Part shown: one piece after another, positions 36,017-44,293 of the stretch
How the letters are laid out: each line of letters opens with the position of its first letter
Numbering within the stretch: position 1 is the stretch's first letter
NCBI RefSeq assembly: GCF_014650895.1
Contig: NZ_BMVV01000009.1
Location: 3,102 to 67,101, forward strand
Length of the DNA stretch: 64,000 bases
Reading direction: 5' to 3'
DNA from: Streptomyces omiyaensis
GTDB taxonomy: Bacteria > Actinomycetota > Actinomycetes > Streptomycetales > Streptomycetaceae
Made by a program: the position numbers and the translations under genes
The notes under the pieces: model-generated
Database searches by the model: none
Seen by the model: only the letters and a program-made list of their open reading frames with translations
Told to the model about the DNA's origin: nothing

Positions 36017-36646
36017 ATGGACGTGGAGCGGCTGTGGGTCGAGGGCTGGGCGGTCGCCCGGCAGGCACCGGAACCGGTGGAGGTGCCCTGGGGCCTGAGG
36101 ATCGACGTCGGACGGCCGGCCCGGACCGTCCGGCACGTCCTGCTCGGCGCCGACGGCGAGACCGCCCGCCGCCTCGTCGGCACGCTCACCGAACCCGCCA
36201 CCTGCGTCAAGGCGTTCCTTCCCCGGCGCGAGATGGACCCCTGGTTCCCCGCCGCGTGGGAACCGGTCGAACCCTGCTTCCTGATGGCCGTCGACCTGCG
36301 CCCGTCGCGCGCGGCCGTACCGGACGGGTACACCACCACCGTCGATACCTCCGGCGGCCTCACCCGCGTCGGCGTCCTCACCGACGACGGCGAGGTCGCC
36401 GCGTGCGGCAGGACCGGCCGGGCCGGCACCGCCTGCGTCTTCGACCAGGTCGTCACCGAGCCGGCCCACCGGCGGCGCGGCCTCGGGACGGTCGTGATGG
36501 GCACCCTCACCCGGGCCGCCCTCGCGCACGGCGCCTCCGTGGGCGTCCTCGGCGCGACCGAGCAGGGCAGGGCCCTATACGAGACGCTCGGCTGGAAGGT
36601 CCACGCGCCCCTGAACGGCTTCGTCCACCGGCCCGCCACCCCCTGA
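36017..36646 (+). CDS. GNAT-family acetyltransferase
   Basis: 209 aa from ATG 36017. The C-terminal half has the fold: FDQVVTEPAHRRRGLGTVVM (acetyl-CoA pyrophosphate-binding RxxGxG), then GASVGVLGATEQGRALYETL and GWKVHAPLNGFVHR. The N-terminal half (LWVEGWAVARQAPEPVEVPW) is family-specific. An upstream GTG at 35945, overlapping the exporter stop, would add 24 residues. Substrate unknown. Confidence 0.82.
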   Translation: MDVERLWVEGWAVARQAPEPVEVPWGLRIDVGRPARTVRHVLLGADGETARRLVGTLTEPATCVKAFLPRREMDPWFPAAWEPVEPCFLMAVDLRPSRAAVPDGYTTTVDTSGGLTRVGVLTDDGEVAACGRTGRAGTACVFDQVVTEPAHRRRGLGTVVMGTLTRAALAHGASVGVLGATEQGRALYETLGWKVHAPLNGFVHRPATP

Positions 36647-36794
36647 CCCCGGCTCCCCGCGGCCGGTTCCCGCGCGCCCGCACCCCGGCGGCTCCCTGTC
36701 CCGCAGGGCCCGTCGACCGCATCATGGCCGGGGAGGCGCCTCGACGCGGGGCGCGGGTCGACCGGGCCGGGGGCCCGAACGAGGGGGCGGGACA

Positions 36795-36974
36795 GTGGAC
36801 GGAGCGGCACTGCTCAGAACGGTGGGCGCGTGGCTCTTCATCGTCGGAGGAGGACTCCTGGTCCTGGCCTCCCTCAGCGCCAGGCGCCACACCTCGGCCG
36901 GCACCCGCCGCCTCCAGGCCTTCACGGGCCTGTGCGGCGTCGCCCTGGGAGCCCTGGACCTCCTGGGGGACTGA
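36795..36974 (+). CDS. Small membrane protein (59 aa)
   Basis: GTG 36795 is preceded by GAGGGGGCGGGA, a usable ribosome site. The product is 59 aa: VDGAALLRTVGAWLFIVGGG starts helix 1 (to LLVLASLSA), a basic loop RRHTSAGTRR, and helix 2 FTGLCGVALGALDLLGD. A typical two-helix hairpin of Streptomyces. No known function. It lies between the GNAT gene and the frameshifted membrane-protein gene. Confidence 0.5.
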   Translation: MDGAALLRTVGAWLFIVGGGLLVLASLSARRHTSAGTRRLQAFTGLCGVALGALDLLGD

Positions 36975-37080
36975 GCGACGCCCGGCGGTCCCGCCATGGG
37001 CCGGCACGCCCCGGCGCATCGACGAGGGCCGGCGCGCGGGGCTGTCGGGGGCCTGCCCGAGCCCGGCACAATCGCCGGTA

Positions 37081-38571
37081 TGACGATCACCACGGGGCCG
37101 TCGGCCCTGCGCCGCGGCGCTCCCGTCGCCCTGCTCGGCGGGTTCCTGACGGGCGCCGTGATCGGGGCGACGCCCGCCGCGCTCATCGCCGGCGTCGTCG
37201 TCGGGAGCGTCCCGCTCTTCGCCGGGGGCCTCGCCCTCCCCGCGGGCCACGGGCTGCTCGTCCTCCTCGCCCGCCGGCGGCGGCGCGCGCGGCGGGCCGC
37301 CCTCCCGCCCCGTACCGCCCTCGCGGTGATCGAGAGCCGGGACGACGTCGAGGTCCCTCCGGGGGCGGGCGACGTCCGGGTGCGGTGCGGGCTCGCCGTC
37401 GCGCCGGACGGCGCACCGGCGTTCCGCGTCACCGTCACCCAGGACGTCGAGGCCGTCGAGCTGCCCGCCCACCGGCCGGGCCGCGTCGTGGTGGTGGAGT
37501 ATCCGCCGGACCGGCCGTGGCGGGCGAGGATCGTCGGGCGGCCGACCCCCGTCTGGGAGCGGCGCCTCGCCGCCTCCCCCCGCCCCGACGCCGGCGCGTG
37601 GACGCCGAGGGCCGAGGAGCCCCGGGAGGGCCGGGCCGTCGGCTGGATCCGGCTCCTCGGCCTGCTGCTCGCCGCGGCCGCCGTGGTCCACCTCTCCCGC
37701 ACGGACCTGCTGCCCGACGGCCCGGCGGAAGGATCCGGCATAAGCGGGCCCGGGTACCTCGGGCTGTGGTGCGCGGTGTTCGGGGCGGTGGCGCTGACCG
37801 GGTACGCGCGCCACCTGCTCGGCGTGTCGAAGGCACGGCGCACGGTGCGGACCGTCGGCCGGATCGAGCGCGTGACGACGCCCCGCCACGGAGGCTCCCC
37901 GCGCGGGGGGGATACCGGTGGTCGTCTCCTTCCGCGACCCCGCCACCGGAGAGGAGTTCGCCGTCACCGGCGACGGCGAGCCCGGCCGGCGCGGCGTCCA
38001 CTACCCCCGGGGCAGGCCCCACGCCTACCGCCTCACCGACGGCCCCGAAGCCCCCCGGAGCGGTCCCGGCGGCGCGCACCTCGCGCTCCTCGCGGCCTAC
38101 GCCGGAGCGGTCGCCGCGGCGACGGTCGAGCGGGGCTGGCCGTGGGCGCTGCTCGGGTTCGCCGGCCCGTGGGCCGTCCTCCTCGCCTACCGCCTGCCCG
38201 GCACCCTCCGCGGGATCCGCCACCGGGCCGACGGGCTCGCCGCCATGGAGGCGGTTCCCGCGCGCGTCGTCGCCGTCCTCCGGAACGTCACCACCGACGA
38301 GGACGGCCACACCTCGACCACCGTCGTCCCGGTCGTCGCCTTCACCACCCGCGCGGGGACGTCCGTCACGGCGCACTGCGCCACGGGCTTCCCCGACCCC
38401 GAGAACGCGTACGGAAGAAAGCTGACGGTCCATCACCGTCCCGACGATCCGGCCGAGTTCGTCCTCGACCCGGAGGCCGCGCGCCGCTCCCGCGGGAGCG
38501 GCGCCGTCGCGGACGTCCTGGGCCACCTCGTCGTCCTGGCCGCGGCCGTGGTCGGCGCGGTCGCGGTCTGA
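37081..38571 (+). pseudogene. DUF3592-like membrane protein, frameshifted at a G7 run
   Basis: First part from ATG 37081: TITTGPSALRRGAPVALLGG with several hydrophobic helices up to RTVGRIERVTTPRHGGSPRG. The second part lies in another frame from about 37912: IPVVVSFRDPATGEEFAVTG, two more helices (AHLALLAAYAGAVAAATVER), a soluble part AMEAVPARVVAVLRNVTTDE and a final helix, ending 38571. The two halves join at seven consecutive G (37905-37911); changing that run by one base restores a ~496-aa protein. The soluble parts resemble DUF3592. This may be a sequencing error, a true mutation, or phase variation. GTG 37918 could start the second half alone. Confidence 0.7.
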
Positions 38572-38613
38572 CGCCCGCCGCGGTCCGACGACGGCGCCGC
38601 CCCCCGCGTGGCC

Positions 38614-39315
38614 TCACACGCTGAGCGCCTCGCGCACGGTGCTCTCCGCTCCGGTCCCGCCCGCTCCCGACGAGGTGACGCGGCCCGCCTCCAGGACGAA
38701 GTACCGCTGCGCCGCCCGCATGGCGAAGCCCACGTGCTGCTCGACGAGGAGCACGGACAGGCCGCCGCGCGAGGTGAGCGACAGGATCACGTCCTCGATC
38801 TCCCGGACGACGGACGGCTGGATGCCCTCCGTCGGCTCGTCAAGGAGGAGGACCCGCGGCCGGGTGATCAGGGCGCGGGCCAGCGCGAGCTGCTGGCGCT
38901 GGCCGCCCGAGAGGAGCCCCGCGCGGCGCCCCGACAGCTCGCCCAGGACCGGGAAGAGGTCCAGCGCCTCCGCGACGGCCCGCCGGCCGTCCGGCCGCCC
39001 GTCGGCGACGAGGCGGAGGTTCTCGGCGGTGGTGAGGTGGGGGAAGGACTGCTGCCCCTGGGGGACGTACGCCATCCCGCGCGCGACCCGCTGGTGCGGG
39101 GCGAGCCGGGTGATGTCCTCGCCGTCCAGCAGGACCGTCCCGGCCGTCGGCCGGATCGATCCCATCGCGGCCCGCAGCAGGGTGCTCTTCCCGGCGCCGT
39201 TGTGGCCGAGGACGGCGGCGACGCCGTTCTCCGGGACCGTGACGGTCACCTCGTGCAGCACGGTGGTGCGGTCGTACCCGGCCCGCAGGGCGGTGATCTC
39301 CAGCACGGTGCTCAC
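38614..39315 (-). CDS. urtE: Urea ABC transporter ATP-binding subunit UrtE
   Basis: 233 aa. Walker A VLGHNGAGKSTLLRAAMG, signature LLSGGQRQQLALARAL, Walker B VLLLDEPTEGIQPSVV, switch VLLVEQHVGFAMR. The EGIQPSVV and EQHVGFA pieces are typical of UrtE/LivF-type ATPases. It energises urea (or short-chain amide) import. GTGA overlap with urtD; last gene of the five-gene operon. C-terminus slightly extended by GAGGTGAESTVREALSV. Confidence 0.9.
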   Translation of the reverse strand: MSTVLEITALRAGYDRTTVLHEVTVTVPENGVAAVLGHNGAGKSTLLRAAMGSIRPTAGTVLLDGEDITRLAPHQRVARGMAYVPQGQQSFPHLTTAENLRLVADGRPDGRRAVAEALDLFPVLGELSGRRAGLLSGGQRQQLALARALITRPRVLLLDEPTEGIQPSVVREIEDVILSLTSRGGLSVLLVEQHVGFAMRAAQRYFVLEAGRVTSSGAGGTGAESTVREALSV

Positions 39316-40163
39316 GCCCCTTCGGCGACGGTGGCGGTGGCGGTGGCGGGAACGCCCCCGGGCACGGAACCGGAACCGGGCACGGAACCGGGCACCGAAT
39401 CGGGCACCGAACCGGGCACCGAACCGGAACCGGCGGCGGATCCGAGGTAGACCTCCTGGACCCGTGCGTCGGCCTGGACGTCGGCGACCGAGCCCTCGCT
39501 GAGCACCCGCCCCGCGTGCAGGACGGTGACGCTGCGGGCGAAGGAGCGCACGAAGTCCATGTCGTGCTCGATGACGACGACCGTCCGCTCCCCGCTCACC
39601 CGGCGCAGCAGCTCCCCCGTCGCCTCCCGCTCGTCGTGGCTCATGCCGGCGACGGGCTCGTCGAGCAGCAGCAGCCGCACGTCCTGGACCAGGAGCATGC
39701 CGATCTCCAGCCACTGCTTCTGCCCGTGGGCCAGCGCGCCCGCGGGCCGGTCCCGCAGCCCGGTCAGGCCCGTCGTCTCCAGCGCCCTCGTCACCGGCTC
39801 GGGGACCTCCTTGCGCCGCCGCAGCAGCGTCAGCGGACCGCGCCCGGCACCCGCCGCGATGTCGAGGTTCTGCAGCACGGTCAGCTCCTCGAAGACCGTC
39901 GCCGTCTGGAAGGTGCGCCCGATGCCCAGGCGGGCGATGCGGTGCACGGGCCTCCCGCGCAGCTCCCGGCCCTCGAAGCGGACCGAGCCGGTGGAGGGCA
40001 CCAGGCCGGTGATCGCGTCGACGAGGGTGGTCTTGCCGGCCCCGTTGGGGCCGATCAGGAAGCGCAGGTCGCCGGGGCGGATGTCCAGGTCGACGCCGTC
40101 GACGGCGGTGAAGCCGTCGAACGTCACCCGCAGGTCGCGGACGGTCAGTCCGTCGCCGTTCAT
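39312..40163 (-). CDS. urtD: Urea ABC transporter ATP-binding subunit UrtD
   Basis: 283 aa. Walker A LIGPNGAGKTTLVDAITGLV, RIARLGIGRTFQTATVFEEL (LivG/UrtD type), LLLLDEPVAGMSHDEREATG and VVVIEHDMDFVRSFA. The signature motif is altered: LAHGQKQWLEIGMLL replaces LSGGQ-, which is normal for UrtD. After residue ~245 there is a repetitive tail (GSVPGSVPDSVPGSVPGSGS) encoded by ~12-bp tandem repeats (about 39360-39437); the tail is not part of the fold. Start ATG 40163 in overlap with urtC. Confidence 0.9.
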   Translation of the reverse strand: MNGDGLTVRDLRVTFDGFTAVDGVDLDIRPGDLRFLIGPNGAGKTTLVDAITGLVPSTGSVRFEGRELRGRPVHRIARLGIGRTFQTATVFEELTVLQNLDIAAGAGRGPLTLLRRRKEVPEPVTRALETTGLTGLRDRPAGALAHGQKQWLEIGMLLVQDVRLLLLDEPVAGMSHDEREATGELLRRVSGERTVVVIEHDMDFVRSFARSVTVLHAGRVLSEGSVADVQADARVQEVYLGSAAGSGSVPGSVPDSVPGSVPGSGSVPGGVPATATATVAEGA

Positions 40164-41305
40164 GCGGTCCCTCCTGTGGGAGCCGGGGGAGTGGTGCGGG
40201 GGCGGGCGCGCCGCGCGCGGACGGCGGACGCCAGGGAGGCGAGCCCCCCGGGCAGGAAGCCGACGGCCACCACGAAGAGCAGCCCCTGGAGGTAGGTCCA
40301 CGCGGCGGGGAAGGCGTCGGACAGGGTGCTCTGCGCCCAGGCCACCGCGATCGCGCCGAGCACGGCGCCGAGGAGCGAGGCCCGGCCGCCGACCGCCGCG
40401 CCGATGACGAAGCCGATGGACGGCACGATCCCGATGAGGGCGGGGGAGATGATGCCGACGGCCGGCACGAACAGGGCGCCGGCCAGACCCGCCATGCCGG
40501 CCGCCCCGACGTACGCCACCAGCTTGACGGCCGCGGGGTCGTAGCCGAGGAAGCGCACCCGCTCCTCGGCGTCCCGCACGGCGACCAGGAGTTCGCCGTA
40601 GCGGCTGACGAAGAGCTGCCGGACCGCCGCCATCAGCAGCAGCAGGACGGCGGCGATGACGAAGTACACCATCCGCTGGTTGACCGGGTCGTCCAGGTCG
40701 TAGCCGAAGAAGCCCTGGAAGTCGGTGAGTCCGTTGGTGCCGCCGGTGGTGGCCTGCTGCCCGATCAGCCAGATCGACAGCGCCGCCGCGAGCGCCTGGC
40801 TGAGGATCGCGAAGTACGCGCCCTTCACCCGCCGCCGGAAGACGCAGAGGCCGAGCAGCGCGGCCACCGCCATCGGCAGCAGCACCGTCATCGCGAGGGC
40901 GAAGGCGGGGTGGGCGAAGGGCGCCCACCACCACGGCAGCGCCCCGGACGTGCCGTACAGCTGCATGAAGTCGGGCAGCGTCGAACCCGCGGCGGCCGCG
41001 TCGGCGAGCTTCAGGTGCATCGCCATCGCGTAGCCGCCGAGGCCGAAGAAGACGCCCTGGCCGAGGACGAGGAGTCCGCCGCGTCCCCAGGCGAGGCTGA
41101 CGCCTACGGCCACGATGGCGTAACACAGGTACTTGGCCAGGAGGCTGAGCCGGAAGTCGGAGAGGACCAGCGGTGCGACGCCGACGAGCAGCACGGCGCC
41201 GAGGACGAAGGCCCCCGGGACGCGGAAGCGGGCGGCGAGCGGGCCGCCGGCCGGCTTCCGCGCGGCGCCGGCGGACGGTGGGGAGGGGGAGAGGGTCGTC
41301 GTCAT
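40160..41305 (-). CDS. urtC: Urea ABC transporter permease UrtC
   Basis: 381 aa, about ten helices. CYAIVAVGVSLAWGRGGLLV and FFGLGGYAMAMHLKLADAAA are the LivM/UrtC start; RRRVKGAYFAILSQALAAAL and RVRFLGYDPAAVKLVAYVGA are the conserved permease loops. The insertion TGGTNGLTDFQGFFGYDLDD is typical of UrtC rather than LivM. Forms the membrane channel with UrtB. ATGA overlap with urtB and with urtD. Confidence 0.92.
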   Translation of the reverse strand: MTTTLSPSPPSAGAARKPAGGPLAARFRVPGAFVLGAVLLVGVAPLVLSDFRLSLLAKYLCYAIVAVGVSLAWGRGGLLVLGQGVFFGLGGYAMAMHLKLADAAAAGSTLPDFMQLYGTSGALPWWWAPFAHPAFALAMTVLLPMAVAALLGLCVFRRRVKGAYFAILSQALAAALSIWLIGQQATTGGTNGLTDFQGFFGYDLDDPVNQRMVYFVIAAVLLLLMAAVRQLFVSRYGELLVAVRDAEERVRFLGYDPAAVKLVAYVGAAGMAGLAGALFVPAVGIISPALIGIVPSIGFVIGAAVGGRASLLGAVLGAIAVAWAQSTLSDAFPAAWTYLQGLLFVVAVGFLPGGLASLASAVRARRARPRTTPPAPTGGTA

Positions 41306-42186
41306 GCCAGACTCCGGGTACGCAGTGTGTAGAGGCCCTGGGGTCGCCACTGGAGGAAGGCGACGATCGCCACGAGGACGAAGACCTTGGCGATGCTGAC
41401 GGTCGTCGAGTACTCCAGGACGGACTGGAGCACCCCCAGCGCGAAGGCCGTGATCACGCTCCCCTTCAGCTGCGCGACCCCGCCGACGACCACGACGAGG
41501 AAGGCGTCGACGATGAAGTTGGTGCCCATCGTGGGGCCGATCGGGCCGACCAGGGTGAGCGCGACGCCGGCCACCCCCGCCAGACCCGAGCCGAGGAAGA
41601 AGGTCGTCCGGTCCACCCTGGCCGTCGCGATCCCCGAGACCTCGGCGAGGTCCCGGTTCTGCACGACGGCCCGGATGCGGCGCCCCAGCGGCGTCAGCCG
41701 CAGCAGCAGCGTGAGGCCGAGCACGCTCAGCAGCGCGAGCCCGAGGATGAAGAGCCGGTTGGTGGCGAAGGTGACGCCCGCGACGGAGACGTTGCCGGTG
41801 AGGAGCTCGGGCGCGCGGGTCTGGACGTTGGGCGCGCCGAAGACGTCCCGGGCGAGCTGCTGGAGCATCAGGGAGACGCCCCAGGTGACGAGCAGGGTGT
41901 CCAGCGGCCGGGCGTACAGCCGCCGGACGACCAGCCACTCCAGGAGCGCCCCCAGGGCGCCGGCGACCAGGAAGGCCAGCGGCAGGGCGAGGAGCAGCGG
42001 GAGGCCCGCGCCGCCGAGGGACTGCTGGAGCACGTACGTGGTGTAGGCGCCGGCCATGATGAACTCGCCGTGGGCCATGTTGATCACGCCCATCTGCCCG
42101 AAGGTGAGGGTCAGGCCGAGCGCGATGAGCAGGAGGACCGCACCGATGCTGATGCCGGTGAAGGACTGGTTGAGGACGACCGTCAT
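41302..42186 (-). CDS. urtB: Urea ABC transporter permease UrtB
   Basis: 294 aa, about eight helices. TFGQMGVINMAHGEFIMAGA (LivH/UrtB signature), ARPLDTLLVTWGVSLMLQQL, FGAPNVQ, and GPIGPTMGTNFIVDAFLVVV (UrtB-type). Shorter than some UrtB proteins that carry a long periplasmic N-terminus. Lies 54 bp after urtA. Channel-forming partner of UrtC. Confidence 0.92.
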   Translation of the reverse strand: MTVVLNQSFTGISIGAVLLLIALGLTLTFGQMGVINMAHGEFIMAGAYTTYVLQQSLGGAGLPLLLALPLAFLVAGALGALLEWLVVRRLYARPLDTLLVTWGVSLMLQQLARDVFGAPNVQTRAPELLTGNVSVAGVTFATNRLFILGLALLSVLGLTLLLRLTPLGRRIRAVVQNRDLAEVSGIATARVDRTTFFLGSGLAGVAGVALTLVGPIGPTMGTNFIVDAFLVVVVGGVAQLKGSVITAFALGVLQSVLEYSTTVSIAKVFVLVAIVAFLQWRPQGLYTLRTRSLA

Positions 42187-42240
42187 GAAGCGGCTCCGGA
42201 AGGGGACGGGCGGGGCGGGGCGTGCGGGGCGGGGGCCGGG

Positions 42241-43494
42241 TCAGGAGAGTCCGGCGGCCCAGGGGTAGCCCTTCAGGTACGGGTCCGGGGCGATCGGCCC
42301 GCCCGAGTTCCACACCTCGTCGATGAGGCCGTTCGCGCCGATCCTGCCGATCCGGGCGGTCTTGTGGACGTGCTGGGTCGCCCCGTCGACGGTGATCGTG
42401 CCCTCGGGGGAGTCGAGGGTGATGCCGTCGGAGGCGGCCTTCACCTTCGCCACGTCGAAGGAGCCGGCCTTCTCGACCATCGCCTTCCACAGGTGGACGG
42501 AGTTGTACGCGGCCTCCATCGGGTCGCTCGTCGGCTTGTCGGCGCCGTAGGCCGCCTGGTAGGCCGCGCGGAACCTCTCGTTCGCGGCGCCCGGGGTCGT
42601 CTGGTAGTAGTTCCAGGCGGTCAGCTGGCCCTCCAGGTACTGGGTGCCGATGCTCTTGACCTCCTCCTCGGCGATGGAGACCGAGAGCACCGGGAGGCCC
42701 TTCGCGGTGAGGCCGGCCGACTTGTACTCCTTGAAGAACGCCACGTTGCTGTCGCCGTTGAGGGTGTTGAACACGGCGTCGGCACCGGCACCCTTGACCT
42801 TGTTGACGATGGTGCTGAACTCGGTCGAGCCGAGCGGCGCGTAGTCCTCGCCGACCACCCGCATCCCGTTCGCCTCGGCGTACGCCTGGATGATCTTGTT
42901 GGCGGTGCGCGGGAAGACGTAGTCGCTGCCGACCAGGTACAGCCGGGTCAGCCCCTGCTTCTTGAGGTACTCCAGCGCGGGCACGATCTGCTGGTTGGTG
43001 GTGGCGCCGGTGTAGAAGATGTACGGGGACTGCTCCAGGCCCTCGTACTGCACCGGGTAGAACAGCAGCGACCGGTACCGCTCGAAGACCGGCTTGACGG
43101 CCTTGCGGCTGGCGGAGGTCCAGCAGCCGAAGGTGGCGGCGACCTTGTCGTCCGTGATCAGGGCCTCGGCCTTCTCGGCGAAGGTCGGCCAGTCGGAGGC
43201 GCCGTCCTGGCTGACGGGCTCCAGCTTCTTGCCGAGGACCCCGCCGGAGGCGTTGACCTCCTTCACCGCGAGGAGCAGCGCGTTGTGCACCGTCACCTCG
43301 CTGATCGCCATGGTGCCCGAGAGCGAGTTCAGCAGGCCCACCTTGACGGTGGCGCCCGACGTGTCCGCCTTGGCCTCCGCGCCGGAGGAGGTGCCGCTGC
43401 CGGTCTTGGCGCCGCAGGCGGCGAGGACCCCGGCGGCGCCGACGGCCGACATGCTCGTGAGAAGACCGCGTCTGGTGAGGATGAGCCCGGACAT
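42241..43494 (-). CDS. urtA: Urea-binding lipoprotein UrtA
   Basis: 417 aa. Signal ILTRRGLLTSMSAVGAAG with twin Arg and lipobox LAAC (Cys27). The mature part VKVGLLNSLSGTMAISEVTV, GCWTSASRKAVKPVFERYRS, LLFYPVQYEGLEQSPYIFYT and HKTARIGRI match UrtA/FmdD-type urea and short amide binders. It captures substrate outside the membrane and hands it to UrtBC. First gene of urtABCDE; a possible GlnR-type site lies ~85-120 bp upstream. No urease genes are in the window. Confidence 0.93.
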   Translation of the reverse strand: MSGLILTRRGLLTSMSAVGAAGVLAACGAKTGSGTSSGAEAKADTSGATVKVGLLNSLSGTMAISEVTVHNALLLAVKEVNASGGVLGKKLEPVSQDGASDWPTFAEKAEALITDDKVAATFGCWTSASRKAVKPVFERYRSLLFYPVQYEGLEQSPYIFYTGATTNQQIVPALEYLKKQGLTRLYLVGSDYVFPRTANKIIQAYAEANGMRVVGEDYAPLGSTEFSTIVNKVKGAGADAVFNTLNGDSNVAFFKEYKSAGLTAKGLPVLSVSIAEEEVKSIGTQYLEGQLTAWNYYQTTPGAANERFRAAYQAAYGADKPTSDPMEAAYNSVHLWKAMVEKAGSFDVAKVKAASDGITLDSPEGTITVDGATQHVHKTARIGRIGANGLIDEVWNSGGPIAPDPYLKGYPWAAGLS

Positions 43495-43578
43495 GCGTGA
43501 CCTCCGTGCCCCGAGGGGCGAGGTGAGGGGAGCGGATGACTCCGATCGCTGAAGTGCGTCACAGCCTGGGCCGGATCT

Positions 43579-43616
43579 GTTTCCGCCGCGTTTCCGAGCA
43601 ATTGAAGAACAGTTTC
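43579..43616 (-). promoter_or_regulatory. Candidate GlnR-type nitrogen-control site upstream of urtA
   Basis: Three GAAAC boxes on the minus strand (complements at 43579-43583, 43590-43594, 43612-43616). The first two are separated by exactly 6 nt, the spacing of GlnR half-sites; the GTnAC partners are not clear. Sited 85-122 bp before urtA, suiting nitrogen-limitation control. The rest of the 43495-43816 gap holds no gene. Confidence 0.4.
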
Positions 43617-43816
43617 CACAGGAAGCAATTCGCCGGGGAGGGCAGGAGAGGATCCCTCAGAAACCTTGCTGGCCAGGGGAGTTGTCCACCCGCAGGCATT
43701 GCTTTCCGGGGGAAGGATCCGTTCTCCCGGTGCCTCTGGGGGAACCCCGCGGGCGGCTGTAGGCTCGACGCGTCCCCCACCCCGGGGCGTACGGAGACGA
43801 GAGCGCGAGGAGCGAG

Positions 43817-44293
43817 ATGACGGACCGGCCTCACGACCTGCTCCACCAGCTGACCCGGGCCGAACGCCTCTCCGCCCGCCGGCTCCAGTCCGTGCTCGAC
43901 GGCTTCGGCTGCTCCCTGGAGGCCTGGCGCGTCCTGGACCTGCTCGCCGACGGCGAGGGCCACCACATGACGGCCCTCGCCGAGCACGCCTTCCTGCCCG
44001 CGCCCACCCTCACCAAGCTCGTCGACCAGCTCGTCGACGCGAACCTCGTCTACCGCCGCGTCGACCCCGCCGACCGGCGGCGCGTCCTCGTCGCCCTGAC
44101 GGCCCGGGGCGCCGAACACCGGCGGCTGCTCTCCCGGGCGGTGCGGGCCGACCGCTCCCGGTGGGCGGACGCGCTCGCCGAGGACGACGAGGAGCGCCTC
44201 GCCGGCCTCCTGTCCCGGCTCTCCGAGGCCCTCGGCGGCGGCGCGGCGCTCACCGGGGCGGGGGCGGAGCGGGCAGCTGGGCGAGGACGTTGA
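43817..44293 (+). CDS. MarR-family transcriptional regulator
   Basis: 158 aa, ATG 43817 after GCGAGGAGCGAG. Winged helix: CSLEAWRVLDLLADGEGHHM, LAEHAFLPAPTLTKLVDQLV, wing YRRVDPADRRRVLVALTARG. Divergent from urtA (322 bp apart) and convergent with, overlapping by 44 bp, the amide-receptor-like gene. The position suggests control of urt genes or the receptor gene, but no clear palindromic operator was spotted. Confidence 0.85.
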   Translation: MTDRPHDLLHQLTRAERLSARRLQSVLDGFGCSLEAWRVLDLLADGEGHHMTALAEHAFLPAPTLTKLVDQLVDANLVYRRVDPADRRRVLVALTARGAEHRRLLSRAVRADRSRWADALAEDDEERLAGLLSRLSEALGGGAALTGAGAERAAGRGR

